Shown piece by piece: positions 16,160 to 24,841 of a stretch of DNA of 64,000 nt. Source of the stretch: CAWKKW01 sp963850345 (GTDB lineage: Bacteria > Acidobacteriota > Terriglobia > Terriglobales > Acidobacteriaceae); assembly GCA_963850345.1 (NCBI GenBank), contig CAWKKW010000004.1, positions 186,001 to 250,000 on the forward strand, in the 5' to 3' direction. A program made the position numbers and the translations under genes. Under the pieces are notes generated by a model. The model was not told the origin of the DNA and did not search any database. It worked only from the letters and a program-made list of their open reading frames with translations. Each line of letters starts with the position of its first letter. Within the stretch, counting starts at the first letter, position 1.

Positions 16160-16357
16160 AGAAACCGGCCTGCAAAGCAGGTGAGGGGTCAACTCTGGTT
16201 GAACCTTTAATCATCGAACAGGGACTCGACTCGATAAATCGGCTCAGTGTGCAACGTCCGCCAGTCCGGAATGCCTAAAGAGCTGCGGAGAGTCCCACCG
16301 TCTTAGGACGGGTTCACCAGAGAACTTACTCACGGCCCCGCGGGTCGGTTTTGTTCT
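16160..16357 (+). ncRNA. ssrS: Probable 6S RNA
   Basis: This stretch of about 200 nt downstream of zapA folds as 6S RNA does. 5' and 3' ends pair (AAACCGGCC 16162-16170 with GGTCGGTTT 16343-16351, one wobble). Inner closing helices follow: GTGAG 16181-16185 with CTCAC 16329-16333, and CTCTGGTTGAACC 16193-16205 with GGTTCACCAGAG 16311-16322 (one bulge). Then comes an asymmetric central bubble, then GGGACT 16221-16226 with AGTCCC 16291-16296. A candidate promoter is TTGCGA (16124-16129), 17 nt, TAGCAT (16147-16152). 6S RNA binds sigma70 RNA polymerase and damps transcription in stationary phase. The assignment rests on structure and context; a covariance search was not possible. Confidence 0.65.
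16333..16357 (+). terminator. Intrinsic terminator of the 6S-like RNA
   Basis: CGGCCC (16333-16338), a 3-nt loop and GGGTCG (16342-16347, one wobble) are followed by GTTTTGTTCTTT. It sits only about 10 bp before the lgt start and overlaps the 3' side of the closing helix of the RNA. Confidence 0.7.
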
Positions 16358-16367
16358 TTCCTTGCAC

Positions 16368-17228
16368 GTGCATCCACGCCTATTCCAGCTCGGACCCATC
16401 GCCATGCCCACCTATGGCGTACTGGCCGCTCTGGGCCTCGTGGTGGCTTTGCTCGCGGCGCGCATCTTCGCACGCTGGGTCAGCCTGGATCCCGACAAAG
16501 TCTGGAACCTGGGTCTGATCACTGTGCTCACGGCTCTCTTCGGTTCGAAGCTGCTGCTCATCCTGGTCAACTGGTCTGACTTTCGTGCGCACCCGATGTG
16601 GATGCTGGGCCTGACCACGATTCGATCCGGCGGCATCTTTGCCGGAGGCCTGGTGCTGGCGTTCCTCGCCGGAATCGCGTACGCGCTCTATGTACATCTG
16701 CCGCTTCGCCGCACGATGGACGTCGCCGCACCGGCGCTGGCCCTCGGTCACGCAATCGGCAGACTGGGCTGCTTCGCCGCAGGCTGTTGCTATGGCCGGC
16801 CAACGACCATGCCATGGGGAGTCGTCTTCTCCAGTCGCATCGCCGCACTATGGAGCGGAACACCCTTGCACGTGCGCCTGCACCCGACGCAACTCTACGA
16901 GAGCGCAGTCGAATTCCTGCTGTTCGGCTTGCTTGCAACGATGCTGCACAGGCAACGCGTCGGCGGGAACACCGATCCAGACTCGACGCCGTCTTCGCTT
17001 CCTATCCGCAGTGGCTTCCCTATTCGCGACGGACAGATCATGGGCACATGGCTCTTTCTCTATGGGCTGGCGCGTTTTTTCATCGAGTTCTACCGCGGAG
17101 ATCCGGGACGAGGCTCCGTCTTCGGCGGAGTTCTCAGCGTCACGCAAGTGCTGGCCATGGGCATGGTGGTGGCGGGTGGACTACTCTGGATAGAGCGAAA
17201 CGCACGAGTCATCCCATCCCATGCCTGA
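16368..17228 (+). CDS. lgt: Phosphatidylglycerol--prolipoprotein diacylglyceryl transferase
   Basis: Lgt adds the diacylglyceryl group to the lipobox Cys of prolipoproteins at the inner membrane. The protein of about 286 residues has seven hydrophobic segments, the signature GRLGCFAAGCCYGRP, and HPTQLYES. GTG 16368 is preferred because the protein then begins MHPRLFQLGPIAMPTYG like the family; a TTG two codons upstream (16362) is possible. Neither has a good ribosome binding site, and the start closely follows the terminator of the RNA gene. The 3' end overlaps the pseudouridine synthase gene by 8 bp. Confidence 0.93.
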   Translation: MHPRLFQLGPIAMPTYGVLAALGLVVALLAARIFARWVSLDPDKVWNLGLITVLTALFGSKLLLILVNWSDFRAHPMWMLGLTTIRSGGIFAGGLVLAFLAGIAYALYVHLPLRRTMDVAAPALALGHAIGRLGCFAAGCCYGRPTTMPWGVVFSSRIAALWSGTPLHVRLHPTQLYESAVEFLLFGLLATMLHRQRVGGNTDPDSTPSSLPIRSGFPIRDGQIMGTWLFLYGLARFFIEFYRGDPGRGSVFGGVLSVTQVLAMGMVVAGGLLWIERNARVIPSHA

Positions 17229-18345
17229 AGAGAACCACGAAGAAGCGCAGCAGGAGATCGAAGTTCCTCACGAAGCCGAGGGGCAGAGGCTCGACCAGTA
17301 CCTCGTCTCCCAACTGGAGGGCGTGAGCCGGTCGCGCGTGCAGATGATGCTTGAACAAGGCAGCGTTGAGGTGGATGGCAAGCCGGCCAAGGCATCGCTG
17401 AAACTGCGCGGGACGGAGCACATCGCCATCCTGGGAGCGGCCCGTCCTGAACCGTTGCACGCGGTCGCCGAAGACATTCCGCTCGACATCGTCTACGAAG
17501 ACGACGACCTCGCCGTCATCAACAAGCCCGCAGGCATGATGGTGCACGCGGGTGCCGGCGCAACAGAAGACGCACGCAATCGCGGCACGCTGGTGAATGC
17601 GCTGCTTCACCACTTCCGCCAGCTTTCGAGCACCTCCGGCGACCTCAGGCCGGGCATCGTGCATCGTCTCGACAAGGAGACCAGCGGCCTCATCATCGTG
17701 GCCAAGAATGACGCCGCCCATCTCAAGCTCGGTGAGATGTTTGCGTCGCGGGGCGTGAAGAAGACCTACCTGGCGCTGGTCCAAGGGGACATCAAGCAGG
17801 ATTCGGGCACCATCAACGCACCGATCAGCCGCGACGCCATTCGCCGGACCCGCATGACCACGCGCCGGTCGGAGGGCGGCCGCACTGCCATCTCCCATTA
17901 CCGGGTTCTGCGGCGCATTGACTCCAAGTTTGGGAAGTTCACTTTGGTCGCAGTGCGCATCGAGACCGGCCGCACCCATCAGATCCGCGTCCACTTGTCC
18001 TCGATCGGGCATCCGGTGGTGGGAGACACCCTGTACGGCGCGCCCGCGCAGATCGCATTAGCCGCGCCCACCACAACGCGGCACAGCCGGGCCCGCGCAG
18101 TGCACGAAGAGAAGCTTTCGTTGGATCGTAACTTCCTGCATGCCGCGGAACTTGAGTTTACTCACCCGCGTACAGGCGAGCCGCTCGCGCTTAAATCTTC
18201 GCTGCCACCGGAGTTGCTGGCATTTTTGCAGGAGCTAGGCGTCGAACCTCCAGCACCGCCCAGGGAGCCTCAGCAGGATGCAAACTCGGCACCTGCGAAG
18301 CGCCCGGCGCGCAAATCAGCGCCATCCAAGGCGACCAAGCTGTAG
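17221..18345 (+). CDS. RluA-family 23S rRNA pseudouridine synthase
   Basis: This is a 374-residue RNA pseudouridine synthase. An S4 RNA-binding domain (about 20-80, RLDQYLVSQ) precedes the catalytic domain with HRLDKETSG, whose Asp is the catalytic residue, and the conserved RIETGRTHQIRVH. Best resemblance is RluD, which modifies helix 69 of 23S rRNA, but a specific target is not proven. The C-terminus is a Pro/Lys/Ala tail. It overlaps lgt by 8 bp, implying translational coupling. Confidence 0.92.
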   Translation: MPEENHEEAQQEIEVPHEAEGQRLDQYLVSQLEGVSRSRVQMMLEQGSVEVDGKPAKASLKLRGTEHIAILGAARPEPLHAVAEDIPLDIVYEDDDLAVINKPAGMMVHAGAGATEDARNRGTLVNALLHHFRQLSSTSGDLRPGIVHRLDKETSGLIIVAKNDAAHLKLGEMFASRGVKKTYLALVQGDIKQDSGTINAPISRDAIRRTRMTTRRSEGGRTAISHYRVLRRIDSKFGKFTLVAVRIETGRTHQIRVHLSSIGHPVVGDTLYGAPAQIALAAPTTTRHSRARAVHEEKLSLDRNFLHAAELEFTHPRTGEPLALKSSLPPELLAFLQELGVEPPAPPREPQQDANSAPAKRPARKSAPSKATKL

Positions 18346-18346
18346 A

Positions 18347-19432
18347 ATGTCAGAACTCATGATCAGGATTTTGCAGGTGTTTCCCCGCTGGGTTCTCGGC
18401 GCCGCGCTGAGCGTAATCGTACCGTGTGCTATTTCGCAGACCCCTCAGCCGTTACCTCCGGCTTCGCCTGCGCCTACGGCCAACCAGGCCCCAGCACAGC
18501 CGAGCGTGCAGACGGCCCCGAAGACCGGCCAGCAACCCGCGCAGCAAGCAGGGCAGCAGCCCGGCCAACCTCCCAGCCAGGATTCGCCCGAGTACACCAT
18601 CCGTACCTCGGTAAACGAAGTGAACCTGATCTTCACCGTGACCGACAAGCACGGCCGCTTCATCAAAGATCTAAGGCAGAACGACTTTGCGCTGCTCGAC
18701 GACCAGAAGGCGCCGGCCCAGGTGTTCAGCTTTGCGCAGGAGACGAACCTTCCTTTGCGCGTCGGCATCGTGATCGACGCCAGCACGTCGATTCGGCAAA
18801 GATTTCAATTTGAGCAGCAGGCGACCACGGAGTTTCTGCTGCAACTGCTTCGCCCGAAGACCGACAAAGCTTTCATCATGGGCTTCGATGTCACTCCTGA
18901 ATTGAAGCAGGATTGGACCAACAATCTCGACCAGCTGGAAACCGGCATCAGCGCGCTCCGGCCCGGCGGCGGCACGGCGCTCTTTGACGCACTGTATACC
19001 GCGTGCCATGACAAGATGCTGGATTCAACCCGCGGCCTGGAACCGGTACGGAAAGCCATCGTCCTGGTCTCGGACGGAGATGACAACCAGAGCCGCGCCT
19101 ATCTCGACGACGCGATCAAGATGTGCCAGCGCGCGGAGACGATCGTCTACACCATCAGCACCAACACGAGCCCTTCACGCGGACGCGGCGACGATGTGCT
19201 GAACAAGATCTCCACCGCGACCGGCGGCATTACGTTTTATCCGCAGAAGCTGGAAGACATCTCCAACGGATTTCGCAACATTGCTGAAGAGCTGCGGAGC
19301 CAGTACGCGCTGGCGTATCGACCAGCCGACTTCAAGACCGACGGAGCGTTCCGAACTATCTATCTCTTCTGCCTGGACCGCAAGTACACAGTGCGCACAC
19401 GTAAAGGGTACTTCGCCCCGCGCGACCAGTAG
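18347..19432 (+). CDS. VWFA-related acidobacterial domain protein, secreted
   Basis: This 361-residue exported protein has a signal peptide (hydrophobic VLGAALSVIVPCA, cleavage near ISQ), a Pro/Gln-rich linker (about 31-75), a beta-rich segment (VNLIFTVTDKHGRFI), and a von Willebrand factor A domain from about residue 135. The MIDAS metal site is visible as DASTS, with further elements in GGTALFDAL and VSDGDD. This architecture is highly expanded in Acidobacteria. ATG 18347 is one base after the upstream stop codon; ATG 18359 is an alternative. It is likely a periplasmic or surface adhesion or scaffold protein; the ligand is unknown. Confidence 0.88.
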   Translation: MSELMIRILQVFPRWVLGAALSVIVPCAISQTPQPLPPASPAPTANQAPAQPSVQTAPKTGQQPAQQAGQQPGQPPSQDSPEYTIRTSVNEVNLIFTVTDKHGRFIKDLRQNDFALLDDQKAPAQVFSFAQETNLPLRVGIVIDASTSIRQRFQFEQQATTEFLLQLLRPKTDKAFIMGFDVTPELKQDWTNNLDQLETGISALRPGGGTALFDALYTACHDKMLDSTRGLEPVRKAIVLVSDGDDNQSRAYLDDAIKMCQRAETIVYTISTNTSPSRGRGDDVLNKISTATGGITFYPQKLEDISNGFRNIAEELRSQYALAYRPADFKTDGAFRTIYLFCLDRKYTVRTRKGYFAPRDQ

Positions 19433-19459
19433 CAGCGTCAGGCACGATTGGTCTCGTGC

Positions 19460-20644
19460 TCAGGGATAAAATAAGTGCGGCACGAAGCGGCTGATATTGG
19501 TGGTGATCAGGCCGGATGATTCGCGAATACCCATGCCGGCTGGCTCTCCGTCGATGAGCCAGCTTCCGAGCACCGCGGTGTTTCCGTCACTCTCGGCCAG
19601 AGACGCCAGCTTTTGATATACAAACGGCCCCGGCTCCGGCTTTTCTTCACCCTCTACGTCTGCCGGGCTTTTCTCCGCCTCGCTCCAATTTCGAAACACC
19701 GTGATGCCCGCGCCTTCGCGCCCGAAGAGCGGCTTGCGCACATAGTCCTTCATATTGCGCGCAGAGTCGAGATACGCAGGAAGAAGTAGTTCGTGGTTTG
19801 GATTCAGCTCCCACAGGATTGCTAACAGCGCCTTGTTCGACCACAGCATCTTCCAGATCGGCTCGATCCATTGAACTGTAGTTGCCTGATCGCCTTCGGC
19901 CTGGTCCGGGTTCATGGTCTCGATGGCGTGCGGGCCGAACTCCTCCTGCAATAGCCACTCCCACGGATACAGCTTGAAGATCGTGTGAATCGGCTGCCTG
20001 CCCTGATCCACAAACCGAGACTTCGCTGCCTCCCACCCAATCTCATGCATCGGAATGGCAAACGTTCGCAACCCTGCCTGCTGGGCCGTGTCGCGCATAT
20101 AGGAGATGGTCATGTGGTCTTCTTCGCTGTCGTCATGGCCGAAGTAGACGGGTTGTGCCATGTAAGGAACCAGGTCCTTCCACTTCGCCACCAGCTTTTC
20201 GTGCAGTGAGTTGAACTGGTCCGCCTTGGGAAAGCGCTCTTCGAGCCAGTACCACTGCGCCACCGCGGCTTCAATCAGGGCAGTCGGTGTGTCCGCGTTG
20301 TACTCAAGCAGCTTGATCTGCCGGCCGTCATAGGCCAGATCGAGCCTGCCATAGAGCGCGGGCGGCTCGCTTCGCCATGTCTCACGAATGCGCTCCACGG
20401 CCTCGCCAGGAATGTGCATCTCGGCGAAGCGGTTGCGTTCGAGGATGTGTTCTCCGGCGGCGAGTGCGAGACGCTGAATCTCCGCTGTCGCTGCTTCGAG
20501 TCGGTCGACTTCGGAGGCGGTAAATTCCCAGTAAGCGGACTCATCCCAATACGGCTGGCCATTCTGAAGCGTGTGGTAGGTGAGACCCACGCGTTCCACT
20601 TGCGCTTGCCAGTCGCGCCGCGGAGCAATGCTGTGACGTCGCAC
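19460..20644 (-). CDS. Glutathionylspermidine synthase-like ATP-grasp protein (YgiC-like)
   Basis: This is a 394-residue ATP-grasp ligase of the glutathionylspermidine synthetase C-terminal family, like YgiC/YjfC of enterobacteria. Typical segments are RRDWQAQVERVGLTYHTL at the start, LLEYNADTPTALIEAA, FGREGAGITVF and the ending ISRFVPHLFYP. The N-terminal amidase domain of true bifunctional Gsp synthetase is absent, as in YgiC, so the product is unknown. The start is GTG 20644 with AAGGAGG upstream, and it overlaps the stop of the preceding gene by one base. Confidence 0.9.
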   Translation of the reverse strand: MRRHSIAPRRDWQAQVERVGLTYHTLQNGQPYWDESAYWEFTASEVDRLEAATAEIQRLALAAGEHILERNRFAEMHIPGEAVERIRETWRSEPPALYGRLDLAYDGRQIKLLEYNADTPTALIEAAVAQWYWLEERFPKADQFNSLHEKLVAKWKDLVPYMAQPVYFGHDDSEEDHMTISYMRDTAQQAGLRTFAIPMHEIGWEAAKSRFVDQGRQPIHTIFKLYPWEWLLQEEFGPHAIETMNPDQAEGDQATTVQWIEPIWKMLWSNKALLAILWELNPNHELLLPAYLDSARNMKDYVRKPLFGREGAGITVFRNWSEAEKSPADVEGEEKPEPGPFVYQKLASLAESDGNTAVLGSWLIDGEPAGMGIRESSGLITTNISRFVPHLFYP

Positions 20645-20952
20645 TACTCCCCGCCTCCTTCGCCGCCGCCATGACCAAAGCCACCGCGCGAGACGCCGCC
20701 TTCTTCCCCACCCGCTGGCGCGCTGCGTCCACCTACGACGGTGTCTCCCACACGGCCACCGCTCAATCCTCCGTAGAGGTAGTGGTACGGCACGTAAGCT
20801 CCGCCACCGCGATGTTCGCAGTTGGTATCGGGGACGATGTGTCCCTGCGCATCGACACAGTTACGAGTTTCAGTCTTCGTATCGCGGCAGGCGGTAGCGG
20901 ACAGCGCAATGGCAGCAAGCAGAGTGAGCGGGACTTCGCGAGATCGGCGCAT
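20644..20952 (-). CDS. Small secreted Gly-rich lipoprotein, YgiB-like
   Basis: This is a 102-residue protein with a basic start, a hydrophobic core and a lipobox-like LSATAC (Cys near residue 22), so it is probably a lipoprotein. The mature part has two further Cys (NCVDAQG, NCEHRG), aromatic residues (YVPYHYLYGG) and a long Gly-rich tail. It is the first gene of a two-gene operon with the YgiC-like ligase. In enterobacteria ygiB-ygiC have the same order, and YgiB is also a small envelope protein, so it is probably the functional counterpart. Sequence identity to YgiB is not claimed. Confidence 0.7.
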   Translation of the reverse strand: MRRSREVPLTLLAAIALSATACRDTKTETRNCVDAQGHIVPDTNCEHRGGGAYVPYHYLYGGLSGGRVGDTVVGGRSAPAGGEEGGVSRGGFGHGGGEGGGE

Positions 20953-21015
20953 GAGGTTGAGTGGTACGAATGATGCTGCCCAATTGACGGAAAGAATGCA
21001 AGAGCGGACTGCGGG

Positions 21016-23046
21016 TTACAGAAGCTCGAGCAATTGAGCTTCGTCGATCACCTTGACTCCCAGCGAGCTCGCCTTATCCAATTTGGAGCCGGCTTCCTCT
21101 CCCGCGACGACATAGCTGGTCTTCTTGCTCACTGAACCGGAGACCCGACCGCCGGCGGCTTCAATCCTGGCCTTGGCGTCCTCACGAGTAAGCGCCGGCA
21201 ACGTGCCGGTGAGGACGAACGTGAGCCCTTCGAGCTGCGACGACTTCTTGCGCTTCTCTGCCGTGAACGTCAGCCCTGCCGCTCGCAGCCGCTCTACCAG
21301 CGCGCGATTCTTCTCTTCGTCAAAGAACTCGCGAATGGCTGCGGAAACGCGTGGACCCACCTCATTGACGCGCTCCAGTTCCTCCGAAGTCGCCGCCATG
21401 AGCGCGTCCATGGAGCCGAACTCCTCGGCCAGCAATTGCGCCGTTCGTTCCCCCACAAATCGCAGGCCCAACCCAAACAGCACACGATTCAGCGGGGCCT
21501 TCTTGGATCGTTCAATCTCGCCCAGCAGCGACTCTGCCGTTTTTTTGCCGATACGATCGAGCGAGAGCAAGGTCTCTTCGTCGAGCGAATACAGGTCCGC
21601 GATGCTGCGGACTAATCCCCGCTCCAGCAATTGCACGACGACCGCCTCGCCCAAGCCTTCGATGTTCATCACATTGCGCGCGGAGTAATGCAGCAGGCTT
21701 TCGCGCAGACGCGCCGGGCAGTCCACGTTGACGCAGCGATGGTCGGCCTCCCCTTCCGTGCGCACAATTTCGCTGCCGCACACCGGGCAGTGACTCGGGA
21801 AATGAAACTCCCGTCGAGGATGGTCGTCGTCCTTCTCGCTGCGGACCACTTCCACTACCTTGGGAATGACGTCACCGCCGCGTTCCACCAGCACCTGGTC
21901 GCCGATCTTTAAACCGAGGCGGGCAATCTCGTCTGCGTTGTGCAGCGTGGCACGGCTGACGGTCGTTCCCCCAATCACCACGGGTGCGAGCCAGGCGACC
22001 GGCGTCAGCTTACCCGTGCGCCCAACCTGCACCTTGATGTCTTCGACGCGCGTGATGCCGGAGCGCGCGGTGAACTTGTAGGCCACCGCCCATCGGGGAG
22101 CGCGTCCCGTATAGCCGAGCCGCTGCTGCAGCGTGGTCGAGTCGATCTTGATCACCACGCCGTCGATTTCGTAACCGAGTTCGGCACGTTGTTTTTCGGC
22201 GCGCGCCACAAACTCGAGCAGCTTGTCCAGGCTGTGAATCGCCTCGCGATGCGGGTTGACGCGGAACCGGGCGGCCGTCAATGCATCGAGCGCCTCCCCC
22301 TGCTCGGGAAAGAGATTTGCTCCCTCAGGCGTGAGCGCGAAGTAGGCGTAAAAGTCGAGTCGTCGCTGAGCCACAATATTTGGTTCCAGCGTGCGGATTG
22401 TGCCGGCTGCCGCGTTGCGCGGGTTGGCCGCCGCATTCATTCCCTGGGCTTCGCGTTCCTCGTTCCACTTCAGGAATGCCGCGAAGGGCATCACCACCTC
22501 GCCCCGCACCTCGAAGTCGGCCGGCAGCTGTGCCTGCTTCAGCTTCTTCGCGGAAATCGAAAGTGGTACCGAGCGGATGGTCCGCACGTTGCTGGTGACG
22601 TCTTCGCCGGTCGTGCCATCGCCCCGCGTGAGCGCCCGCAGCAGGTGCGAAGCGCCATCGTTCGCAGCTCCGTAGTGCAGCGCCATCGACATGCCGTCGA
22701 GTTTGAATTCGCAAACGTAGCTGATCTTCGTGTCTCCGGCTACTTCGCGAACCCGGCGATCCCAGTCGCGCAGTTCCTCTTCGCTGTTGACGTTGTCGAG
22801 CGACAGCATCGGCCGCGAATGCGCTACTTTCGCAAATCCTTCCTTGGGCTTGCCTCCTACGCGCTGGGTGGGCGAGTCAGGCGTGACCAACTCCGGATGC
22901 GCGGCCTCCAGTTCCTTCAACTGGCGCATCAGCGCGTCAAAGGCCGCATCCGACAGCTTGGGATCGTCCAGAACGTAGTACTGGTATTCGTGATGGCGAA
23001 TTTCTTCGCGCAGTTTCTCTAAACGGGAGGTCAGGTCGCTGGTCAT
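21016..23046 (-). CDS. ligA: NAD-dependent DNA ligase
   Basis: This 676-residue ligase seals nicks in replication and repair using NAD+. Domain order is Ia (HEYQYYVLDDPKLSD), the adenylation domain with catalytic Lys115 in EFKLDG, an OB fold (about 320-400), the Cys4 zinc finger (CPVCGSE, CVNVDCPARL near 410-435), helix-hairpin-helix repeats (IEGLGEAVVVQLLERG), and a C-terminal BRCT domain (about 595-676). The length is standard. The gene stands alone on the minus strand. Confidence 0.97.
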   Translation of the reverse strand: MTSDLTSRLEKLREEIRHHEYQYYVLDDPKLSDAAFDALMRQLKELEAAHPELVTPDSPTQRVGGKPKEGFAKVAHSRPMLSLDNVNSEEELRDWDRRVREVAGDTKISYVCEFKLDGMSMALHYGAANDGASHLLRALTRGDGTTGEDVTSNVRTIRSVPLSISAKKLKQAQLPADFEVRGEVVMPFAAFLKWNEEREAQGMNAAANPRNAAAGTIRTLEPNIVAQRRLDFYAYFALTPEGANLFPEQGEALDALTAARFRVNPHREAIHSLDKLLEFVARAEKQRAELGYEIDGVVIKIDSTTLQQRLGYTGRAPRWAVAYKFTARSGITRVEDIKVQVGRTGKLTPVAWLAPVVIGGTTVSRATLHNADEIARLGLKIGDQVLVERGGDVIPKVVEVVRSEKDDDHPRREFHFPSHCPVCGSEIVRTEGEADHRCVNVDCPARLRESLLHYSARNVMNIEGLGEAVVVQLLERGLVRSIADLYSLDEETLLSLDRIGKKTAESLLGEIERSKKAPLNRVLFGLGLRFVGERTAQLLAEEFGSMDALMAATSEELERVNEVGPRVSAAIREFFDEEKNRALVERLRAAGLTFTAEKRKKSSQLEGLTFVLTGTLPALTREDAKARIEAAGGRVSGSVSKKTSYVVAGEEAGSKLDKASSLGVKVIDEAQLLELL

Positions 23047-23136
23047 CTCCCGTGAATTATAGAAAAGCGGCAGACGTGACGCGATGGCGAGAGTGGCGAC
23101 ATGGGAAAGTGCGTGCCCCTGTCGAATTCTGCGCCT

Positions 23137-23553
23137 CTAGCGAATGAAGTATCCAGCCGCTCGCCAGTTCGCGTCATTTTCGAGCGTCATGGTGACCGTC
23201 TCGATCGCGCCTTTTTTGTTGGCGAAGCTGGTATCGAAAAGGATGACCACGTACTGTCCGTCCGGCACACCGGGAAGGCTGCTCTTGAATTCGGCGGCCT
23301 TGACAGTACGGCTGGTCACGGCCCCAAGGGGCTGACGCACACCGTTCATGGCGGCTTTCCACTGCTCTTGGGTGACGGCTTTCTTGAAGCCTGCCGAAGC
23401 GCCCGCCCAACTATCGCCGTATTGACCTGCATCGGCCAGAGCCAGCCATTTCTGCGCGGCCTCGGCAGCGGCTTGCTCGCGGGTTGCCGCGAATGCCTGA
23501 ACAGGTACAACCAGGGCTAATAGGAAAGCAAGCATGGTTGCAAAACGTCTCAT
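23137..23553 (-). CDS. DUF4019 domain protein, secreted
   Basis: This is a 138-residue exported protein. The signal peptide (MRRFATMLAFLLALVVPVQA, cleavage near AFA) is followed by a DUF4019 domain, whose hallmarks here are AEAAQKWLALADAGQYGDSW, QEQWKAAMNGVRQPLG and the ending WRAAGYFIR. ATG 23553 is chosen because AAAGGAGA precedes it and it starts the signal peptide; an upstream frame extension to 23640 is not used. The function of the domain is unknown. It is divergent from the membrane hydrolase gene. Confidence 0.85.
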   Translation of the reverse strand: MRRFATMLAFLLALVVPVQAFAATREQAAAEAAQKWLALADAGQYGDSWAGASAGFKKAVTQEQWKAAMNGVRQPLGAVTSRTVKAAEFKSSLPGVPDGQYVVILFDTSFANKKGAIETVTMTLENDANWRAAGYFIR

Positions 23554-23653
23554 TGGGACTCTCCTTTGAGCCCGTAGTCTAAGCCACTCGCGGCGAACTG
23601 CGATGTGACGGCACGCCTTGCCCGTAGAATGAATTCGCAACGACTCGACCCTT

Positions 23654-24715
23654 ATGGAACCTGTGACTCACTTCTTGACCGGCGCCTGTCTTGGCCGCGC
23701 CGGATTCAACCGGAAGACTGCCTATGCGACGCTCGCGACGACTTTGGCGGCCGAAGCGCCCGACCTGGACGTGCTCTGGAGCCTCCGCGGACCGGTAGCC
23801 GGATTCCAGCACCATCGCGGAATTACCCACACGTTCGTCGCCGCGCCCTTCATCGCCCTGGTCGTGACTGGAGCGGTCTGGCTGCTTCACCGCCTGCGTA
23901 AAAAGCCGCCGGCCCAGCCAATTCGATGGACGCTGATCTGGCTCTTCTCCATGCTGGCCGTCTGCAGTCATCTGCTGCTCGACTTCACCAACAACTACGG
24001 CCTGCGGCCCTTCTTTCCCTTCAATCCGCGCTGGTATTCGTGGGACATCGTGTTCATCTTCGAGCCAGTGATGTTTGTCCTTTTGCTGGCAGCATTGATT
24101 GTTCCCGCTCTTCTAGGCCTGGTCGACCGGGAGATCGGCGGCCGCACAAAATTCCGCGGGCGTGGCTGGGCTATCGCGGCTCTGGTGTCGATTGCCCTGC
24201 TGTATGCCCTGCGAAACGCCGAACACCGGCATGCCGAATTGCTGGTTCGCAACGCCGGTTTGAACAAAGAACCTCTGCGCCGCGTCGGTATCGAACCGTT
24301 CCCCATCAATCCGTTCAAGTGGTATGCCGTCAGCGAGACTTCCAGTTCCTACCAGACAGCCGTCGTCTACACCCGCCGCGACCTAGTCGACACGGACGTG
24401 GGCAGCCTGGTCTACAAACCCGACACCACGCTCGCCACCACGGCGGCCAGGCAATCCTTGCTCGGCCAGGTCTATCTGGACTGGTCGGAATTTCCGCTGG
24501 TGACCGACCGTGGCTTCTTCCCCGTGCCGGGTAAAGGGGTGGAGACTCCGCAGCCGAACTGGCACACCGTTGAGTTCGACGACATGCGGTTCGGCTACAT
24601 GAGCCTCGTTCTGGGCAATGCCGACCGCAAAGCGGCTCCGTTGGCGGGATGGGTGTTTGTCGGCCCAGGCCACGAGATCGAAGGCATGATCATGAACGGG
24701 AAGGAGCAGCAGTGA
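23654..24715 (+). CDS. Membrane-bound metal-dependent hydrolase (YdjM/DUF457 family)
   Basis: This 353-residue inner-membrane protein has an N-terminal domain carrying the conserved metal-binding residues THFLTGACLGRAGF, EAPDLDVLW, HHRGITHTF and HLLLDFTNNYG. Four to five membrane helices run to about residue 185, and a periplasmic or cytoplasmic C-terminal domain of about 160 residues follows. The family includes the LexA-regulated YdjM of E. coli; no LexA box was recognised here. Substrate unknown. Confidence 0.85.
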   Translation: MEPVTHFLTGACLGRAGFNRKTAYATLATTLAAEAPDLDVLWSLRGPVAGFQHHRGITHTFVAAPFIALVVTGAVWLLHRLRKKPPAQPIRWTLIWLFSMLAVCSHLLLDFTNNYGLRPFFPFNPRWYSWDIVFIFEPVMFVLLLAALIVPALLGLVDREIGGRTKFRGRGWAIAALVSIALLYALRNAEHRHAELLVRNAGLNKEPLRRVGIEPFPINPFKWYAVSETSSSYQTAVVYTRRDLVDTDVGSLVYKPDTTLATTAARQSLLGQVYLDWSEFPLVTDRGFFPVPGKGVETPQPNWHTVEFDDMRFGYMSLVLGNADRKAAPLAGWVFVGPGHEIEGMIMNGKEQQ

Positions 24716-24841
24716 GTTCGATTCGGCCACTCTGCTGTCCTGTAAACACTTATTTTGATCGAAGCAACGTATTCGCCTTGACCGCAGTCAGCGCACTCCG
24801 CAGAATGAAGTGACTGCACTTTCCGACTTCCCCGAGGTACT

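Noticed and set aside
21940..23022. 360-codon plus-strand frame antisense to ligA
   Set aside because: Arg/His-rich translation without family features; ligA on the other strand is complete.
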